The notes under the pieces are model-generated. The model worked only from the letters and a program-made list of their open reading frames with translations. It was not told the DNA's origin and did no database searches. DNA of 64,000 nt from Epiperipatus broadwayi (lineage: Eukaryota; Onychophora; Udeonychophora; Euonychophora; Peripatidae). The position numbers and the translations under genes are program-made. This document shows, piece after piece, positions 47,342 through 59,639 of this stretch. Each line of letters opens with the position of its first letter. The stretch's first letter is position 1. Location: assembly GCA_028023455.1 (NCBI GenBank), contig JAQFVV010000014.1, positions 4,157,336 through 4,221,335 of the forward strand, read 5' to 3'.

Positions 47342-48394
47342 ATGATTATTGTGTGTGTGTTAGACAGATTTGATGCACACGAGATCAAAAACAAAAATGG
47401 ATGCACTAGTGGGCGAAATAAAAAAACCTCCGAAGAACAAATGGAACCAACCGGAGAAATAGCTAGTGAAGGGGAGATAGAAATTAGCAAGGGAATGGAG
47501 ACGAAGATTGATAATAAAGATAAAATAGAAAGCTGCATTATAATGGATATGCTCATGAAAATAATGGAAAGCCAGCAACAGTTGATTATAGAAATGAAGG
47601 AAAGAGATGAAAGAAATAATAAGAGGATAGAAGAGTTGGGTGAACGACAAAGTAAGAATTTTAGCCAAATGATTGAAGAAGTAAATGAAAAATGTGAACA
47701 AACCTCATACCACGTGAAGGTTGTGAATGAAAGGTTGAATCACCAGGAGGAACTACTGGAGAAAATAGGGCAAGTTAAGTTAGAGCAAGGGGAAAAAATT
47801 GAAGTAATAAAAAATGAAAACGGAAAGGCTATTGAAAACATACAACTAGAGGTAACTCAGTTAGCGAACACAGTTGAGAAGATAGAAGTGAGGGTAGAAA
47901 GAGGTGAAAATAAAATAAAAAATATAACAGAGATGACCAGAGCTAACAGTAAAGAGCAAGAAAGTGTGAGTAAGTGCTTGCAAATAAGTAGTGAAAGTAA
48001 TAATGCAGAGCAAATGCTGATAGGCACAACAGGAAAGACTGTTGAACAGGTTGATGAGTTGTTGAATGCATTTGACAGCACTAGGCCTAATTACAATGTG
48101 GAGGATCGGGGATTTAAACCTCAGCCAAACGATCTGCATATAGGAAAGATGCAATTCAATCCTCACCGTGATTATTGGGAAGGAAACCAGGCATTTCCTG
48201 ATAGATCAGAAAGCGCTAAAATGTCTGTACAGACCGGAAGAGGTTCAAATATAAACAAGCCGACTCTAGCGGACATCGAAACAGTGCTCCAGTTCCAAGC
48301 ACAAATGGATATAAATATAGTAGAAAGAATGATAAGAAGCCTCCAGATAAAAACTAAGCTTAAAGAAAATAAACGAACAGATGTGTCAGTTTGA
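47342..48394 (+). CDS. Gag-like coiled-coil protein of the LTR element
   Basis: This uninterrupted 350-codon frame is the only substantial coding sequence between the LTRs. Residues 1-60 are polar. Residues about 65-215 are almost continuous E/K/R/Q-rich heptads, clearly coiled coil, with IEMKERDERNNKRIEELGER as an example. Residues about 230-350 are less regular, with P-N-Y-N-V-E-D-R-G-F and F-N-P-H-R-D-Y-W motifs. There are no zinc knuckles, D-T-G or Y-x-D-D boxes. A long N-terminal coiled coil before a capsid-like part occurs in Gags of several Ty3-type lineages; assignment as Gag rests on that and on position. An intact frame in a non-autonomous element suggests recent selection or recent insertion. 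The start codon is uncertain; the first ATG is taken. Confidence 0.7.
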   Translation: MIIVCVLDRFDAHEIKNKNGCTSGRNKKTSEEQMEPTGEIASEGEIEISKGMETKIDNKDKIESCIIMDMLMKIMESQQQLIIEMKERDERNNKRIEELGERQSKNFSQMIEEVNEKCEQTSYHVKVVNERLNHQEELLEKIGQVKLEQGEKIEVIKNENGKAIENIQLEVTQLANTVEKIEVRVERGENKIKNITEMTRANSKEQESVSKCLQISSESNNAEQMLIGTTGKTVEQVDELLNAFDSTRPNYNVEDRGFKPQPNDLHIGKMQFNPHRDYWEGNQAFPDRSESAKMSVQTGRGSNINKPTLADIETVLQFQAQMDINIVERMIRSLQIKTKLKENKRTDVSV

Positions 48395-49359
48395 TCAAAC
48401 AATAATGTCATGGGATCACGAGAAATAAAATTGTTTTTTTTAAACATATGACAGGTGGGACAAATCGTCTCATGACAAATAATTAAAGTTACTATAACAA
48501 AAAAAAAGTAATGTTCACGGTGTGAAATCAATGATAAACTTAATGCATGTTTATGTGCAGTCAAGCACAGCAAGACAAATGTAAATAAAAGTAATAACAA
48601 AAAAAAAAAGGAAAAGAAATCTATAAATAATTTATTCGTATAACAATCTGTCAATTATAAATGCAGATATAATTAACAAATAAATAAAAGTAAAATTAGA
48701 AATAAGAATCATTTAGGCTCATTAAAGAGCCAGTTAATAATTAATAAAATAAAATAAACAAACAATAGTGATAATACTTAAATGAGAGATATCACTAGTA
48801 GGTGTATGAGGTTGCAGATTGAGGCATATATGTGTGTGTTTATGCATTATGTTTGGGTCGTATTTTGAGCTTGAGTCAGCCATCTCTTCACTAACTAGAT
48901 TCACATGCCTTTCAGTGGTAAAACCTGTTAAATGAAGCACCGGTAAGAATCCTGGATTCATTATATAATAAGAATGTGTCTCGAAATAAATAAAATAAAT
49001 AAATAAAGAAATAAGAATTTGCTGTTTGTGCAAGATGAACAGGCAGTAGAAATATCCTGCTGTTCACACGCTTTAAACCCTTTTATGTTTTTTTTTGGTA
49101 GAGAGTTAAGTTATGCCATGGTCTCGTATGCATAGAGATTAAATTGGTTGATCAGCCAAAATCGATCAGAATGAATTGAGAAGTTTTACCTAGCTGTCTC
49201 TCTGCAGTCATCCTCCTCATCATCATCACTCATCATGATAGAGTGGGAAAGTATGTAATAAAAGCAGAAATAAGGGTTGAAAGCAAAAAATTAAAATAAG
49301 CTCTCATCTCAGACTAAGATTCGACCCGATTTTAATTCTCAAAAATCAGTGGAGTGTAA
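48395..49359 (+). other. Non-coding interior of the gag-only element
   Basis: This 965-base stretch lies where pol would be. No RT, RNase H or integrase motif is found in any frame. No strong polypurine tract precedes the right LTR (GTGGAGTG near 49349 is the best). Confidence 0.75.
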
Positions 49360-51179
49360 TGTGATGGCCATGTAAAGTCGCTGTCGCACGTATATATTTA
49401 TTAATAAAATTAGATAAATTAGCTACTAGAAAGTAATAAAGGTAAGTGGATTAGCTACTAAATTTTAAAAAAAGGAAGGAAAAGAAAAAAGTTGAAATTC
49501 AAATGTCGAAATTACTTTGGATTTTCGTAATAGTAAGAGAAGGGGAGGGGGGTGCATAAAGAAATGCGTCTCTTTCTCTCTTTTAAAAACAACGAGTAAG
49601 TCAAATGCTTGAAAGTTATTTCTGTTTATTGTGGAAGAGGGGAAGAGGATGCATAAAGAAATGTTTCTTTTTCTCTCTTTTAAAAAACTATATTGTAACA
49701 AGTTAAAATGAATTATAAACATAAATGTGAAAAATGAATTGTAATCTTTTAAATAAAAATTAAATGTAATATGTAATATAAAAACAATATGGCCGTAGGT
49801 GTTAAAATCTGTTGGACTAATTAAATTCCTTGGACAAAGAAAATTTATAACAAGGAAAAGCTTATAATTACAGCTAAATTAATTAAAACCTACATTCCAG
49901 CCACTAATTAAATAAAGAAACATGATGATAAGAATTGGTTGGAAATCTAAATCTTAATTAAAAATTTACAAAAACAATGAACAAAAGAAAGACAGTAAGA
50001 GAATTACAATTATTATCTGGTCAGTATGAGGAGAGATTTTGAGGAAGCAACAGCTGAAAGAAAATGAAAGAAGTGCGTGGCTAGTGGCGTTAAAGGGACA
50101 TGGGTTCGTATTCAATCCGTCTCACCACTGACTCACAATGTAAGATCTATGCCTGACCTGCTAGAGAGACCGCTGCTTTTGTGACTGAACAACTTAAGAT
50201 CTACCTAAAGAGTCAGCAAGAAGAAGTAAAAACTGGAACGAGAAATAACCCCACAAACTGAGAGAGAAAATCAATCCAGCCGACAGTGAAGGACATACTG
50301 TCTCTACAAAAAGAGGGATGATCTCCCACTGGATGGTAAAGAGTGCTCGGAATAAATACCCATCAAAACAACTACTATGAAAACCTAGGTAAAAAGCATG
50401 CATGCATTTAAATTTTTAATGTTTGCAAATAAATAAACAAGGAACAATTTTGATAAATTTAGAACTCTACCCAATAGGACTTCAAAATAACTTTTATATT
50501 TGATCTGTTTTACTATGTTTTATTATAGCCATGTATTTATATAAGTGTGTGTTTTTTTATTATTGTTATCATGTATTTTTTTTATATAATAGTGAGTGTT
50601 ATTAAACATATTTATTTGTAAATTGCATATACTTGCTTTATTCTCCTATCACCAAGCTACGTCAGGAGAGAAAACTATAATTTAGTGATTAAAGGGTAAG
50701 GCTGATTTTTAAAGATATTCATGTGCTGCTTGTTCATGTGAATTTCCCAATTATAAAAAATAAATAGCAAGCACTGGACATTCGTTAAATTTCTTTGAAA
50801 TAGTTTGCTTTGTTCAGCAGCCGAGGGTTCTTGATCGGGAAAAATAATGCCAAGATAATATATACATATTGCCTTGGGGTTCAGTGAAGAGTATAGATAT
50901 GAAGTTAAATTTGTATCTGTATTAGCTCTCTGCTTGTATTGTAATGGCATTGGTTAAATAAATAAATAAACAATATCCATTACTGTTGGAGGCTAAGCCG
51001 GGATATTTCGGTTAGCAAAAGTAGTAGTAAACAAAAATAAATAAATGAAAGGAAGAATCAAAGTTAAAAAAAAAATAAAGTTGTAAAAAAATAAAAGTAT
51101 AATAAATAAGTATAAATAATATAAAATAATAGAATTAAATATATAAAATCAACCCCGCAAATAAACATTTTCCGTTACA
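49360..51179 (+). repeat. 3' LTR of the gag-only element
   Basis: This is the same 1820-base repeat as the left copy, including the internal primer-site-like word (CATTACTGTTGGAGGCTAAG near 50979). GTAC follows it as target duplication. Confidence 0.92.
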
Positions 51180-51183
51180 GTAC

Positions 51184-52929
51184 CAATATCTAAATAAATA
51201 TATAAAGGTATATTTTACAAAATTTAATTAGTACACATAATTTGTCTACTATTTTCTTATTATAATAAATACAAGCTTATTAATTTAAATTCATATAAAT
51301 GTTATATTATAATTGTTTTTTTTAAATATTCACTTTCAATTAATATCACCTATATTTATTTATACATGGAAACCTACTTTCTTTTTAAATAAAAATGAAT
51401 AAAACAAATAAACATAATTTTATTTAAACAAACTAAAATTATTATTAAGAAATATATTGTTATTTATTTTTGTTTACTATTTAGTTGAATCTCTTCTTTT
51501 TGACAATGGTATATATTTTTGTATACTATACAAACATATGCATTCTCAAAACAAAGAACTTTTCTACTCACAAGAAATGCTTGTTAACTTATAGCTCCAC
51601 TGAAAATAATATTTGTTACATACAAGAAAAAAATTATGATCCATTTATACATTTTATATAAATACATGCACAAAATAATTTATAGTTCAAGATGTTATAC
51701 ATATTTTGCTTAAAACCCATAATGTTTTCTGTTGTGTAATAGACATTATATTTAATCCAGATATATTCTGATTTATAAACATTCTGTAAAATTATTCATT
51801 TTCATGACTTGTTTTTATTTTCAATAAAGTATTACATAAGTAACAGTTTACAGCATTTAATACTGCTTTGTTTATATAATAGCAACAGCATTTGTCATTT
51901 TCTTCAAAATAGCCTTACAAAGTAATGAGATGATTTTTATCCAATGTTATTACATTTAGATTTTCAAACAACTTCAAATCTTCTAAACAGATGTTTATAA
52001 TATTTTACCCTGTATTATTCATTTTAAACTTAATATAAAATTATTGATATATATCCAGCTATTGAGACAAAAATGACTTAGTCTAATCTAAGATCAGGGG
52101 CTTAAATATTATTCTCCTGATGATGTCATTCTTATATTGTTATCCTAAGTATTAATACTATTGCATTTCATTTTGCAAACTCTATTTTAACTCATTTCCA
52201 AGGTCATTTCTCATAAGAGTCAAAATTATCCATTTGTCCATTCTATAAAATTTTTTTTAACAAAGTAGTATTAAAATATTTTTAAAACTTTTTAAAAATA
52301 TATATTACAATATATTTTTAAAAATAATAATAAATATTTTTACAAATTAAATCATGAAATATATTTAAAATCATATCTTCAATATAATAGACCATCCTTT
52401 TACTATTTTTATAGACTTAAATCAACATTTTAAATATCCAATTTAAATAACTTAAACATCTAAAATGTTTTTTAAATGTTATTTTCTAATTATACCAAAA
52501 TATAAATACATATATGCATACAAATATTTTAACAGTAGTTTAATATCTTGTTTATTTATGCTTAAATGTTACTTTTTGAAATAAATGCAGTAAGTAATAT
52601 ATCAACAAATAAATTTATTAATTCATACTTTGTTTTATTATTGTTGTTATATAAGACTATTTATATACATTTATTAATATATACCTAACATAACACATAT
52701 ATATCATTAACTTTATTATATCATCCTAAGAATAAAAAATATTAGTCTTAAAATTTTACCATGATATAAAATAAAATAATAAAATTTTGACAGATTACGT
52801 GTTAAAAAAAGTACATCCATTTAAAATTATGATGTGTTATTTAAAACCATTTATTAATAATGTAAACTATTTTAATTATTTTTAAATTAAATTAGATAAA
52901 TCTTAGAATTATATCTTCTCATATGCACA
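51184..52929. other. AT-rich non-coding sequence
   Basis: I see no coding motif, tRNA or clear repeat here. Confidence 0.6.
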
Positions 52930-53893
52930 GCATTATAAATAAAAAAGTGAGACATGCAATTGAATCTATGAAGAAAGAAAAAAATTCTAGAAAATGATAG
53001 AATTATAATCAATATCTTAAAAGAAGCACATAAAGTAATAGAAAAATTGTTGGTAAAGTTTATACCAAATGTCTAAATGATAAAAATGTACCAGATAATT
53101 GAAAGAATGCAATACTGATATGGTATTTTAAAAGATGATAAAGAATATATTAGAAATTACATATCTATTAGTTATTTTATCAGTTCTATACATATTTTTT
53201 TTACATAATTACAATTTGTCTACAGTGAACATTAGTTTTAACCATTCAAAAGAAAAAGACAGATTTAAAAGTGTTTTTAACATTGTGTATGACATCTAGG
53301 TATTAAAAAACCAATGAATTTGAATTATCATTATGTCTTTGATTTGTAGATTATGAAAAGGCAATTGATTCTATAATCATTTCTATAATGATTAAAGCAT
53401 TTAATCATCAAAATATTTCTATACTGATTAGAGCCTTGGATGACCAAAATATAGACTGAGAATATTACCATATTCTGAAATATATTTATCAAATGCAAAA
53501 GCAAAGATTAAATTCCATGGTGATAATATTAATATTGAGAACAGTGTATGACAGGATAACTTTATATCCCCAAAATTTTTTACAGTAGATTTATAAGAAG
53601 TATTTTGTGTATTAAAATGGAAAGCTAAAGAAGTAAAACTAAAGGGAGATTATTTAAGCCATCTAGATTTTACAGTTGATATAATTGTTTTTTTTTTTCA
53701 AATAATGCTTCAGAGGTTCGGGAAATGTTGCAAGAGTTATCAGATGAAATTAAAAAACTAAGAATAAAGATAAATACTAAGAGGTCTAAAATAATGTTCC
53801 ATAAATTTTTTCAAATAAAGAAAATCAAGTGATAATAATGCATTTGACAAAGTTAACAACTACAAATACTTTGGTCAAATTATTAATACAGAT
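52930..53893 (+). pseudogene. RTE-type LINE reverse transcriptase remnant
   Basis: Plus-strand fragments follow the RTE RT in order. First is A-I-E-S-M-K-K-E-K with a D-D-K-E-Y-I-R-N-Y block near 53130. Then comes C-F-V-D-Y-E-K-A-I-D-S at about 53340-53372, motif A with its catalytic D. A degraded F-x-x-D segment follows near 53665. Last is EVREMLQELSDEIKKLRIKI at about 53717-53776, the typical post-active-site helix, with N-Y-K-Y-F-G-Q-I-I-N-T near 53860-53890. The catalytic D-D box is destroyed and stops abound. It ends abruptly at 53895, where the next LTR begins, and belongs to the same class as the element at 1-494. Confidence 0.82.
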
Positions 53894-54570
53894 AGTATAA
53901 CAGTCATATTTGTACATTCACACAACAAAATTCAGAGTTTTAGAAAATTATACCAAGGTTGATCTAGATGAGGGTTTGAGACCAAATCCAACCATACCTG
54001 AGCTCCTTCATCAACACTCCCTGACTTACTATACTATGAATGACATATATGAAGTCACTCTCACAATCTCTTAATTTCTGTGCTGGCAGTAGCAAAGAGT
54101 GAAACAAGAGACTGAAAAATAATTAACTAAATGTTTGATAGCTTAACTAAACACACATGCAACTTATGACTGATTATCTAATGCATATATTAATATTTAT
54201 GGATGGTGATTTAATATAAACAAAGTGAATAAGACTACAGATGTTAATATGTTTTAAAATTATTTAATATTGCCAAAACACAAACAACAACAACAATTAA
54301 ATGCACTGCATATTCCACTCGCAGGTGGGATGTTGAATATATGAACTATGCATTCTGCAATCTATTGTTCTTAGTCATCATCATTTTATTACAGTGTTTA
54401 TAAATTAATAATTATTTCTACATCTATAATGATGCCTAAATTATGCACTGCCATTCCTACTAGGTTTGCCAAGAGTTAAATCTTAAGAGAGTGTCAACTT
54501 TATATAATGTGTACTTAAATTTATTATTATGTGATGAGCAGTCAATGCACTCTTTATGGTGATATTATTA

Positions 54571-54957
54571 CAGGGATTCCCAACCTTTTTGCGCTTAAGA
54601 GCACATTCTATAATACCAGCCAGGTGGTGGGCACCATTTATTTTTTCAATCAGGTGGCAAACACCATTTATTTTTTTCAATGTAAATTTATAGTTGGATA
54701 TTGTTAATAATACACATAATGTACAAAAATTATTTATTTCAAAAATAAAAGTTTAACATATAATTAACGTTTATATTTTTACGCTGTATGCCCTACCATT
54801 TGATTACAATATAATACAATAATTTATAAGAAATTTTAAAAATTAAATTTATTTGTATCAGATAAATAATTTTTTATCGTGTTCGGATAGTGGCGGGCAC
54901 ATGTAAAATAGTATGCGGGCACCATGGTGCCCACAGGCATAGGGTTGGGGACCCCTG
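54571..54957. mobile_element. hAT-type MITE, 387 bases, with 8-base target duplication
   Basis: The ends CAGGGATTCCCAACC and GGTTGGGGACCCCTG are inverted repeats of the hAT type. TATTATTA flanks it on both sides (54563-54570 and 54958-54965). The other LTR copy keeps the uninterrupted site with a single TATTATTA (62826-62833), so the insertion and duplication are directly demonstrated. Confidence 0.95.
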
Positions 54958-55697
54958 TATTATTAGATAAACTAGATCTGAGGTTCAGACCAGCACTGAA
55001 CAATTAATATAACAGCAGGTGAACTGGTGCTTTGTAGCATAACTTCCGAGACTACGGTGTTACACAAATTACATTAGAGATGTGGCTTGAATGTGCCTTT
55101 ACTCATGAGATTCAGTAATGATTACTCAGTTCTCAGGTACCAATTGCTTGCTATATGTGAACATTTAGTTTGGATGATCAAACAGCCTTAATATATGATG
55201 CTGGATACCGGTGTTCCAGTTCTGAAGGAAGTAATGAGAATGACCCATAAAATCATTATCCCATTCAAGAGAGAGGGCTGTCCAAACCAGGGATGATAAG
55301 ATAGTCCTTAGAACCTAATCTTATCTGAATAAGTACATGATAACAAGGCATAATGCACCACAGTGCTTCTTCATAAAAGCTCATTCACAACACCTTTTAA
55401 ACATTAATTATTAAAGTTAGTAAAGTGTGAAATCTATAGTTTCATTCTGCAAAACTACCCAATGCCAGTTAGGTGAATTATCATACTTAAACTGTGCTAA
55501 AGGGAACTTTATTAAATGATCTAGTTTACCAATCAACCTACATAGTCTATGAAAAGAAACTAATGGGGTCTAAAGCATATTTGGGGATTAAACTTGGCTA
55601 ATTACTGATAACATGCCTTAAATTATCACCCTCTCATATTTAACAAAACAGACCTTTAATAAGCAACCTATATGCAATATAAAACTAAAGATAGCAG

Positions 55698-55700
<3 letters not shown>

Positions 55701-55786
<86 letters not shown>

Positions 55787-56331
55787 AAAAAAATAAAGAC
55801 TTAGTGCATTCAGAATCTGTAACTCTATGAACCAATGCTAAACCAGCATCACTATTAAGAACAGATGGTAACATTTCAGCACAATCTAATGAAACTTAAA
55901 TTAATTGAAAAAGAAATTATACATTTTGGTAGTTGTAATTTAATGAATATAGATGAACAGAAGGAATTACAGGAGTGGGTTTTTTTGAGAGAGAAGTTAT
56001 TGGTGAAGAAATTTCAAATTAAAATATATCATTGGTTCAAAGTTATGGGTATTGAGCCAAGATTTGAATTAGTTACTAATCAGTCACAAACACTAATTAA
56101 TTGTATGACTTCTGATAATCATACTGTGTCAGATATTTCTACATCGGATATGATTCCAATTGATACTGATCAATCATTTGTATCATCTTCACATTCATTA
56201 GATTGTGCTGAAATGTTACCATCTGTTCTTAATAGTGATGCTGGTTTAGCATTGGTTCATAGAGTTACAGATTCTGAATGCACTAAGTCTTTATTTTTTT
56301 GTTTTTATATGTATTTCCTTTGGTTAGTTTG

Positions 56332-56366
<35 letters not shown>

Positions 56367-56369
56367 ATA

Positions 56370-56402
<33 letters not shown>
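55701..56402. mobile_element. Fold-back insertion between TA tracts
   Basis: TA tracts (55701-55783 and 56334-56402) enclose arms 55783-55893 and 56194-56307, which are near-perfect inverted copies (TCTGTAACTCTATGAACCAA against TTGGTTCATAGAGTTACAGA). The spacer is 300 bases. Each arm ends AAGTCTTTATTTTTTTGTTT next to the TA tract, much as the Penelope-like end at 63713 does (AAGTCTTTTTTTGTGTTTAT). The block is absent from the other LTR. Confidence 0.75.
55865..56330 (+). CDS. Unrecognised open frame within the fold-back insertion
   Basis: An open frame from ATG 55865 runs through the spacer and right arm into the TA tract. About 150 residues have ordinary composition before the repetitive tail. 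Residues 1-60 are helix-prone and charged, including MNIDEQKELQEWVFLREKLL. Then a G-I-E-P-R-F-E-L segment and a serine/threonine-rich stretch follow. I recognise no family. The reverse frame at 55668-55874 repeats its last 30 ordinary residues because the arms are inverted copies. It may be a real element-encoded protein fragment or chance. Confidence 0.3.
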
Positions 56403-56405
<3 letters not shown>

Positions 56406-56563
56406 AATAGGTTTCAGAATAGAGATTTATAAACATGCCAAACAGCATGAGTTAATCTACTTGAGAACAAAAGCATCTCTTTATGTTTATAATAATTAGT
56501 AATCTCTGCTCTGAAGGCATAGCACAAATTAATAAATGTAATATATATATATATAAAGGCACA

Positions 56564-58400
56564 AGTATAGACGAGAATAGAGAAAATAATAAGACAGCAT
56601 TATCTTTTTCAAGTTGAATTTAAAAAATTTAAGAGAAATTGAGATAAGGCAAGATTTACATTTTAACTTTTAAAATTATTTTAAAATTATACAAATTGAA
56701 ATAGACTTATATAACACAGTTTAATTATTTTATGAGATTTGAGTTTAAGAGTTTATGCACATTACTTATATTTTATAGCTAGCTTTAGGAAAGATTTAGA
56801 ATTGCTATAGCATTAGGTTTAGCTTGGTTGAGATGTTGTTACTGATTGTTTACTCTAAAGACTTGCAGCTTTATAGGATTAAACACACACATATGGGCTG
56901 TTTATTTAAGCTGGTTCATCATCTGTTCTTTCTTGCAGGTCGGCTGGGGTTAAGTTCTCCATCTCCATAAATGGTTCTAGCCACCGAGAAGGTGGCAATG
57001 GAGTTTTCTAGCTACTGGTCTCCATAACAAAAACTGGGAAAATTGCCTGGGTATAAGTTAACATGAGAGTAAAACAAAATGGATGCTGTTCATTTAAAAC
57101 TGGGGTTTTTATATTTCTTTTAACCCCCCCCCCTCTCACAAGCCATTAATATATTTTTTTAAACTTTAAAACTTAAGAAGTCACTAATTTTATCAACTTC
57201 AAATGAATTGACTGGATTTATTTCAGGCTTGCTAATTGTTCTAACTTTTATTTCATAAGATTCAAGTTCGGCTGGATTTTATTGCAGGCTTAATTGTTCT
57301 AACTTTTATTTTATAAGAATCATAAAGTCTGACTGGATTTATTGCAGGCGGTATTTTATAAGATTTACAAAGTTCGTTTCTCAGGTTAGTATGAAGTACT
57401 TGAGATAGCCATAACCTTGAATTTCTTTTTTTAAAACAGCTAATTTCTTTTTTTAAAAAGATTTAAGCTGCAAACATTTTAACGTATACCTAATAAAATT
57501 ACCTCTGCCTTTAATTACTATACATGAATACAAGTAATTTAGTAATTAGATAACTTCAAAGACAGTTTGAAATAATTTAGAAAACTATGTTCTTATATAT
57601 ATGCAATGTCCACAGCTCAAACCAAATTTAATAACTTAAAATCATAAAACAAATCTTTATATAAAATTACAAAGGTGTGATAATATCAATCAGACGTGCG
57701 AATATACAATTTTTTCACAAATAAAAATATTTATCTAATGTTACAAAATGCTTATACAACCATTTAAAATAGTAGATGTGTGTGCATATACAATTACACA
57801 CATATATGCATAAATATACACTTCTATATATATATTAAATTACCTAGTATACTGTTATATACGTGTACCTCTAGGGTTTGAATTAGGGAAATGAAGACTA
57901 TTATGTTATATAGTAGGTTAAATTGTATGATGGCTAAATCATACTGTGTCATATCAGTGAAGTCTGGAAACAAAAAAAAATCAAACAAAAAAAAATGAAT
58001 TTACTTAAATATAAATTTAAATTAGCAATCATAAGTCATCTCTCTCCTGTGTTTAAAATTTATTTCTTCTGACTTCTACCTTGTATCTGTACCGCCCATT
58101 TCAACTTGAGTCTATTCAGTACAAAAAAAAAAACAAAGGACAAGCAAGTAAATCTCTACATGCTAAAATCCAAACCATTTCTCACTACATCTAATAAATG
58201 CATACTTGTTTATAGTGATAACTACATCTAAGCATTACTCTTATAACTATATATAACCATTCCTATACTATATCTAATAAATATGCTTCCAAATCTATTG
58301 ATTATTTATATTGGTAAAATAAAATAAAAAACTATCTCTGCCAATGGGTTTATTGGCATATATACAATGATTCCTACTGGCAAAAGGGAACCAGATCCTT
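56564..58400 (-). other. 3' untranslated region of the putative element
   Basis: It is largely AT-rich. It contains a C run at 57124, the tandem repeat at 57208-57380, and short repeated ATCTAATAAAT-type words near 58190-58290. No coding motif is recognised. Confidence 0.5.
57208..57380 (+). repeat. Tandem repeat, unit about 57-65 bases, three copies
   Basis: GACTGGATTTATTTCAGGC, GGCTGGATTTTATTGCAGGC and GACTGGATTTATTGCAGGC head three units, each followed by a TTTTATTTxATAAGA segment. Confidence 0.88.
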
Positions 58401-58405
58401 AAATA

Positions 58406-59480
58406 TTAATTATCTAGTCTGGATGTGATCTGGGGGTTCTGGTTTGGGAAAGGTTTCCATCTGCGGGCATTATAAGATCCTATTATGCCTCCATCTTCTT
58501 CCAGCAAGAATGCATTGCTCCCAACATTACTTTTTATTTGGTAGGGACCCTTATATAAAGGAAAGAATTTTTTATTCTGTGCTGGTAACTTGCTGCTAGG
58601 CTGGACATATCTAACCCATATCCAATCACTCTCTCTAAAATTATGTGGTCTATAGCCTCCCTTTTTCCTATGTGCCGCTGCTCTTCCCAGGTTAACTTGG
58701 GCCTTGCTTTGATCTTTAACTGGATCGACCTCTTCCTCTCCTGATGGTAATTGCTGGTGGACATACTCATTCATAAAGAAGCCTCACTGGTGGAAACCCT
58801 GTGTATTCATTCCAGGTCTCATTAATGTTTTGGAGAATGTCCTCTGTTCGATCTACCCATTTCTTATGGCTTAACCCCACATGTGTATGATACAAATGAA
58901 CCAGCTCCCTCATCACTCTCTCACACAGATTTGATTGTGGACAGCGAATTAATGTCAGAGTATGTCTGATACCTTTGTGACTCAACCAGGATCTCCATTC
59001 CTTCTAAGTGAAAGCTGCACCATGGTCTGACAAAATGGCATCTGGCTTTCCCACTGTAGTAAATTGAAATCTCTGCAGAACCTTGATAGTGCCTCCTGGG
59101 TTTGTGTCTTGTATGGGATATGCCTGGATGTACTTTGAAAATACATCATAAATGATCAGTAAATACCAGTACCCCTAAACTGTGGAAGCAGGCCATAGTG
59201 TTCAATGGGAAGCAACTGGTTTGGTTTGGTTGGTATGATCGGTTCATTGCTCCCACATAGGAAAAGTTGGGTGGTTTAACTCTAGCACATATTTGGCATT
59301 CATGGATAACCTGGACCACACCCTCATACAGTTTGGGTCAATGAAACTGACATCTGATCACCTCTTCAGTCTTACGTGACCCATAGTGTCCTATCATCTC
59401 ATGTATGTACTGTATCAACTGGCCTCGAAGATCTGGGGGTATTAATATCTTCCATGAACAGTCTGTCTGGCCTATCTTTT
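58406..59480 (-). pseudogene. Ty3-type integrase, minus strand, broken
   Basis: Read leftwards from 59480, the zinc domain shows H-E-M-I-G-H-Y-G then C-Q-I-C-A-R near 59300-59390. The core has LIIYDVFSKYIQAYP near 59120-59165 (first catalytic D) and DAILSDHGAAFT near 59008-59043 (second D). A stop follows. The next frame has QSNLCERVMRELVHLYHTHV with the catalytic E and ends PPVRLLYE. After a frameshift near 58770 the C-terminus continues with W-V-R-Y-V, F-P-L-Y-K-G-P-Y-Q-I-K and N-A-R-R-W-K-P-F, the G-P-Y/F module. The D-D-E triad is thus still visible, but at least one stop and one frameshift break the frame. Confidence 0.88.
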
Positions 59481-59639
59481 TCTGCAAGTCTCAATTGCTA
59501 ATTTGAAAGCCTCTGAATAGTTTCTGAAGTCTACCACCACCGGGTCGCTTCTCTCTTTTTTAATATCTCTGTGAAGGACAAGTACTCTGAGTACTTTTCT
59601 TGCCAATGTTGTAAATTTTACAGCTGGGCCTCCAAGGAG

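Larger units (their letters stand above)
45145..51179 (+). mobile_element. LTR retrotransposon with gag-like gene only (non-autonomous)
   Basis: Two direct repeats of equal length (1820 bases, 45145-46964 and 49360-51179) begin TGTGATGGCCATG and end TTTTCCGTTACA. GTAC flanks the whole (45141-45144 and 51180-51183). A primer-site-like sequence follows the left LTR. The 2.4 kb interior has one 350-codon gag-like coiled-coil frame and no protease, reverse transcriptase, RNase H or integrase. The LTRs differ only by scattered changes, so it is the youngest large insertion in the window. Confidence 0.92.
53896..56563 (-). repeat. Left (3') LTR candidate, with two later insertions
   Basis: It aligns with 62199-63712 over its full length, for example CATATTAATATTTATGGATG against CATATTAATAATTATGGATG and CTGATGATAACATG-type ends. 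Two blocks have no counterpart there: the hAT-like MITE (54571-54957) and the TA-flanked fold-back (about 55700-56402). Confidence 0.75.

Noticed and set aside
47296-48654. Several minus-strand open frames overlapping the gag-like gene
   Set aside because: They are antisense shadows of a charged coiled-coil frame, with hydrophobic, low-information translations and no domains.
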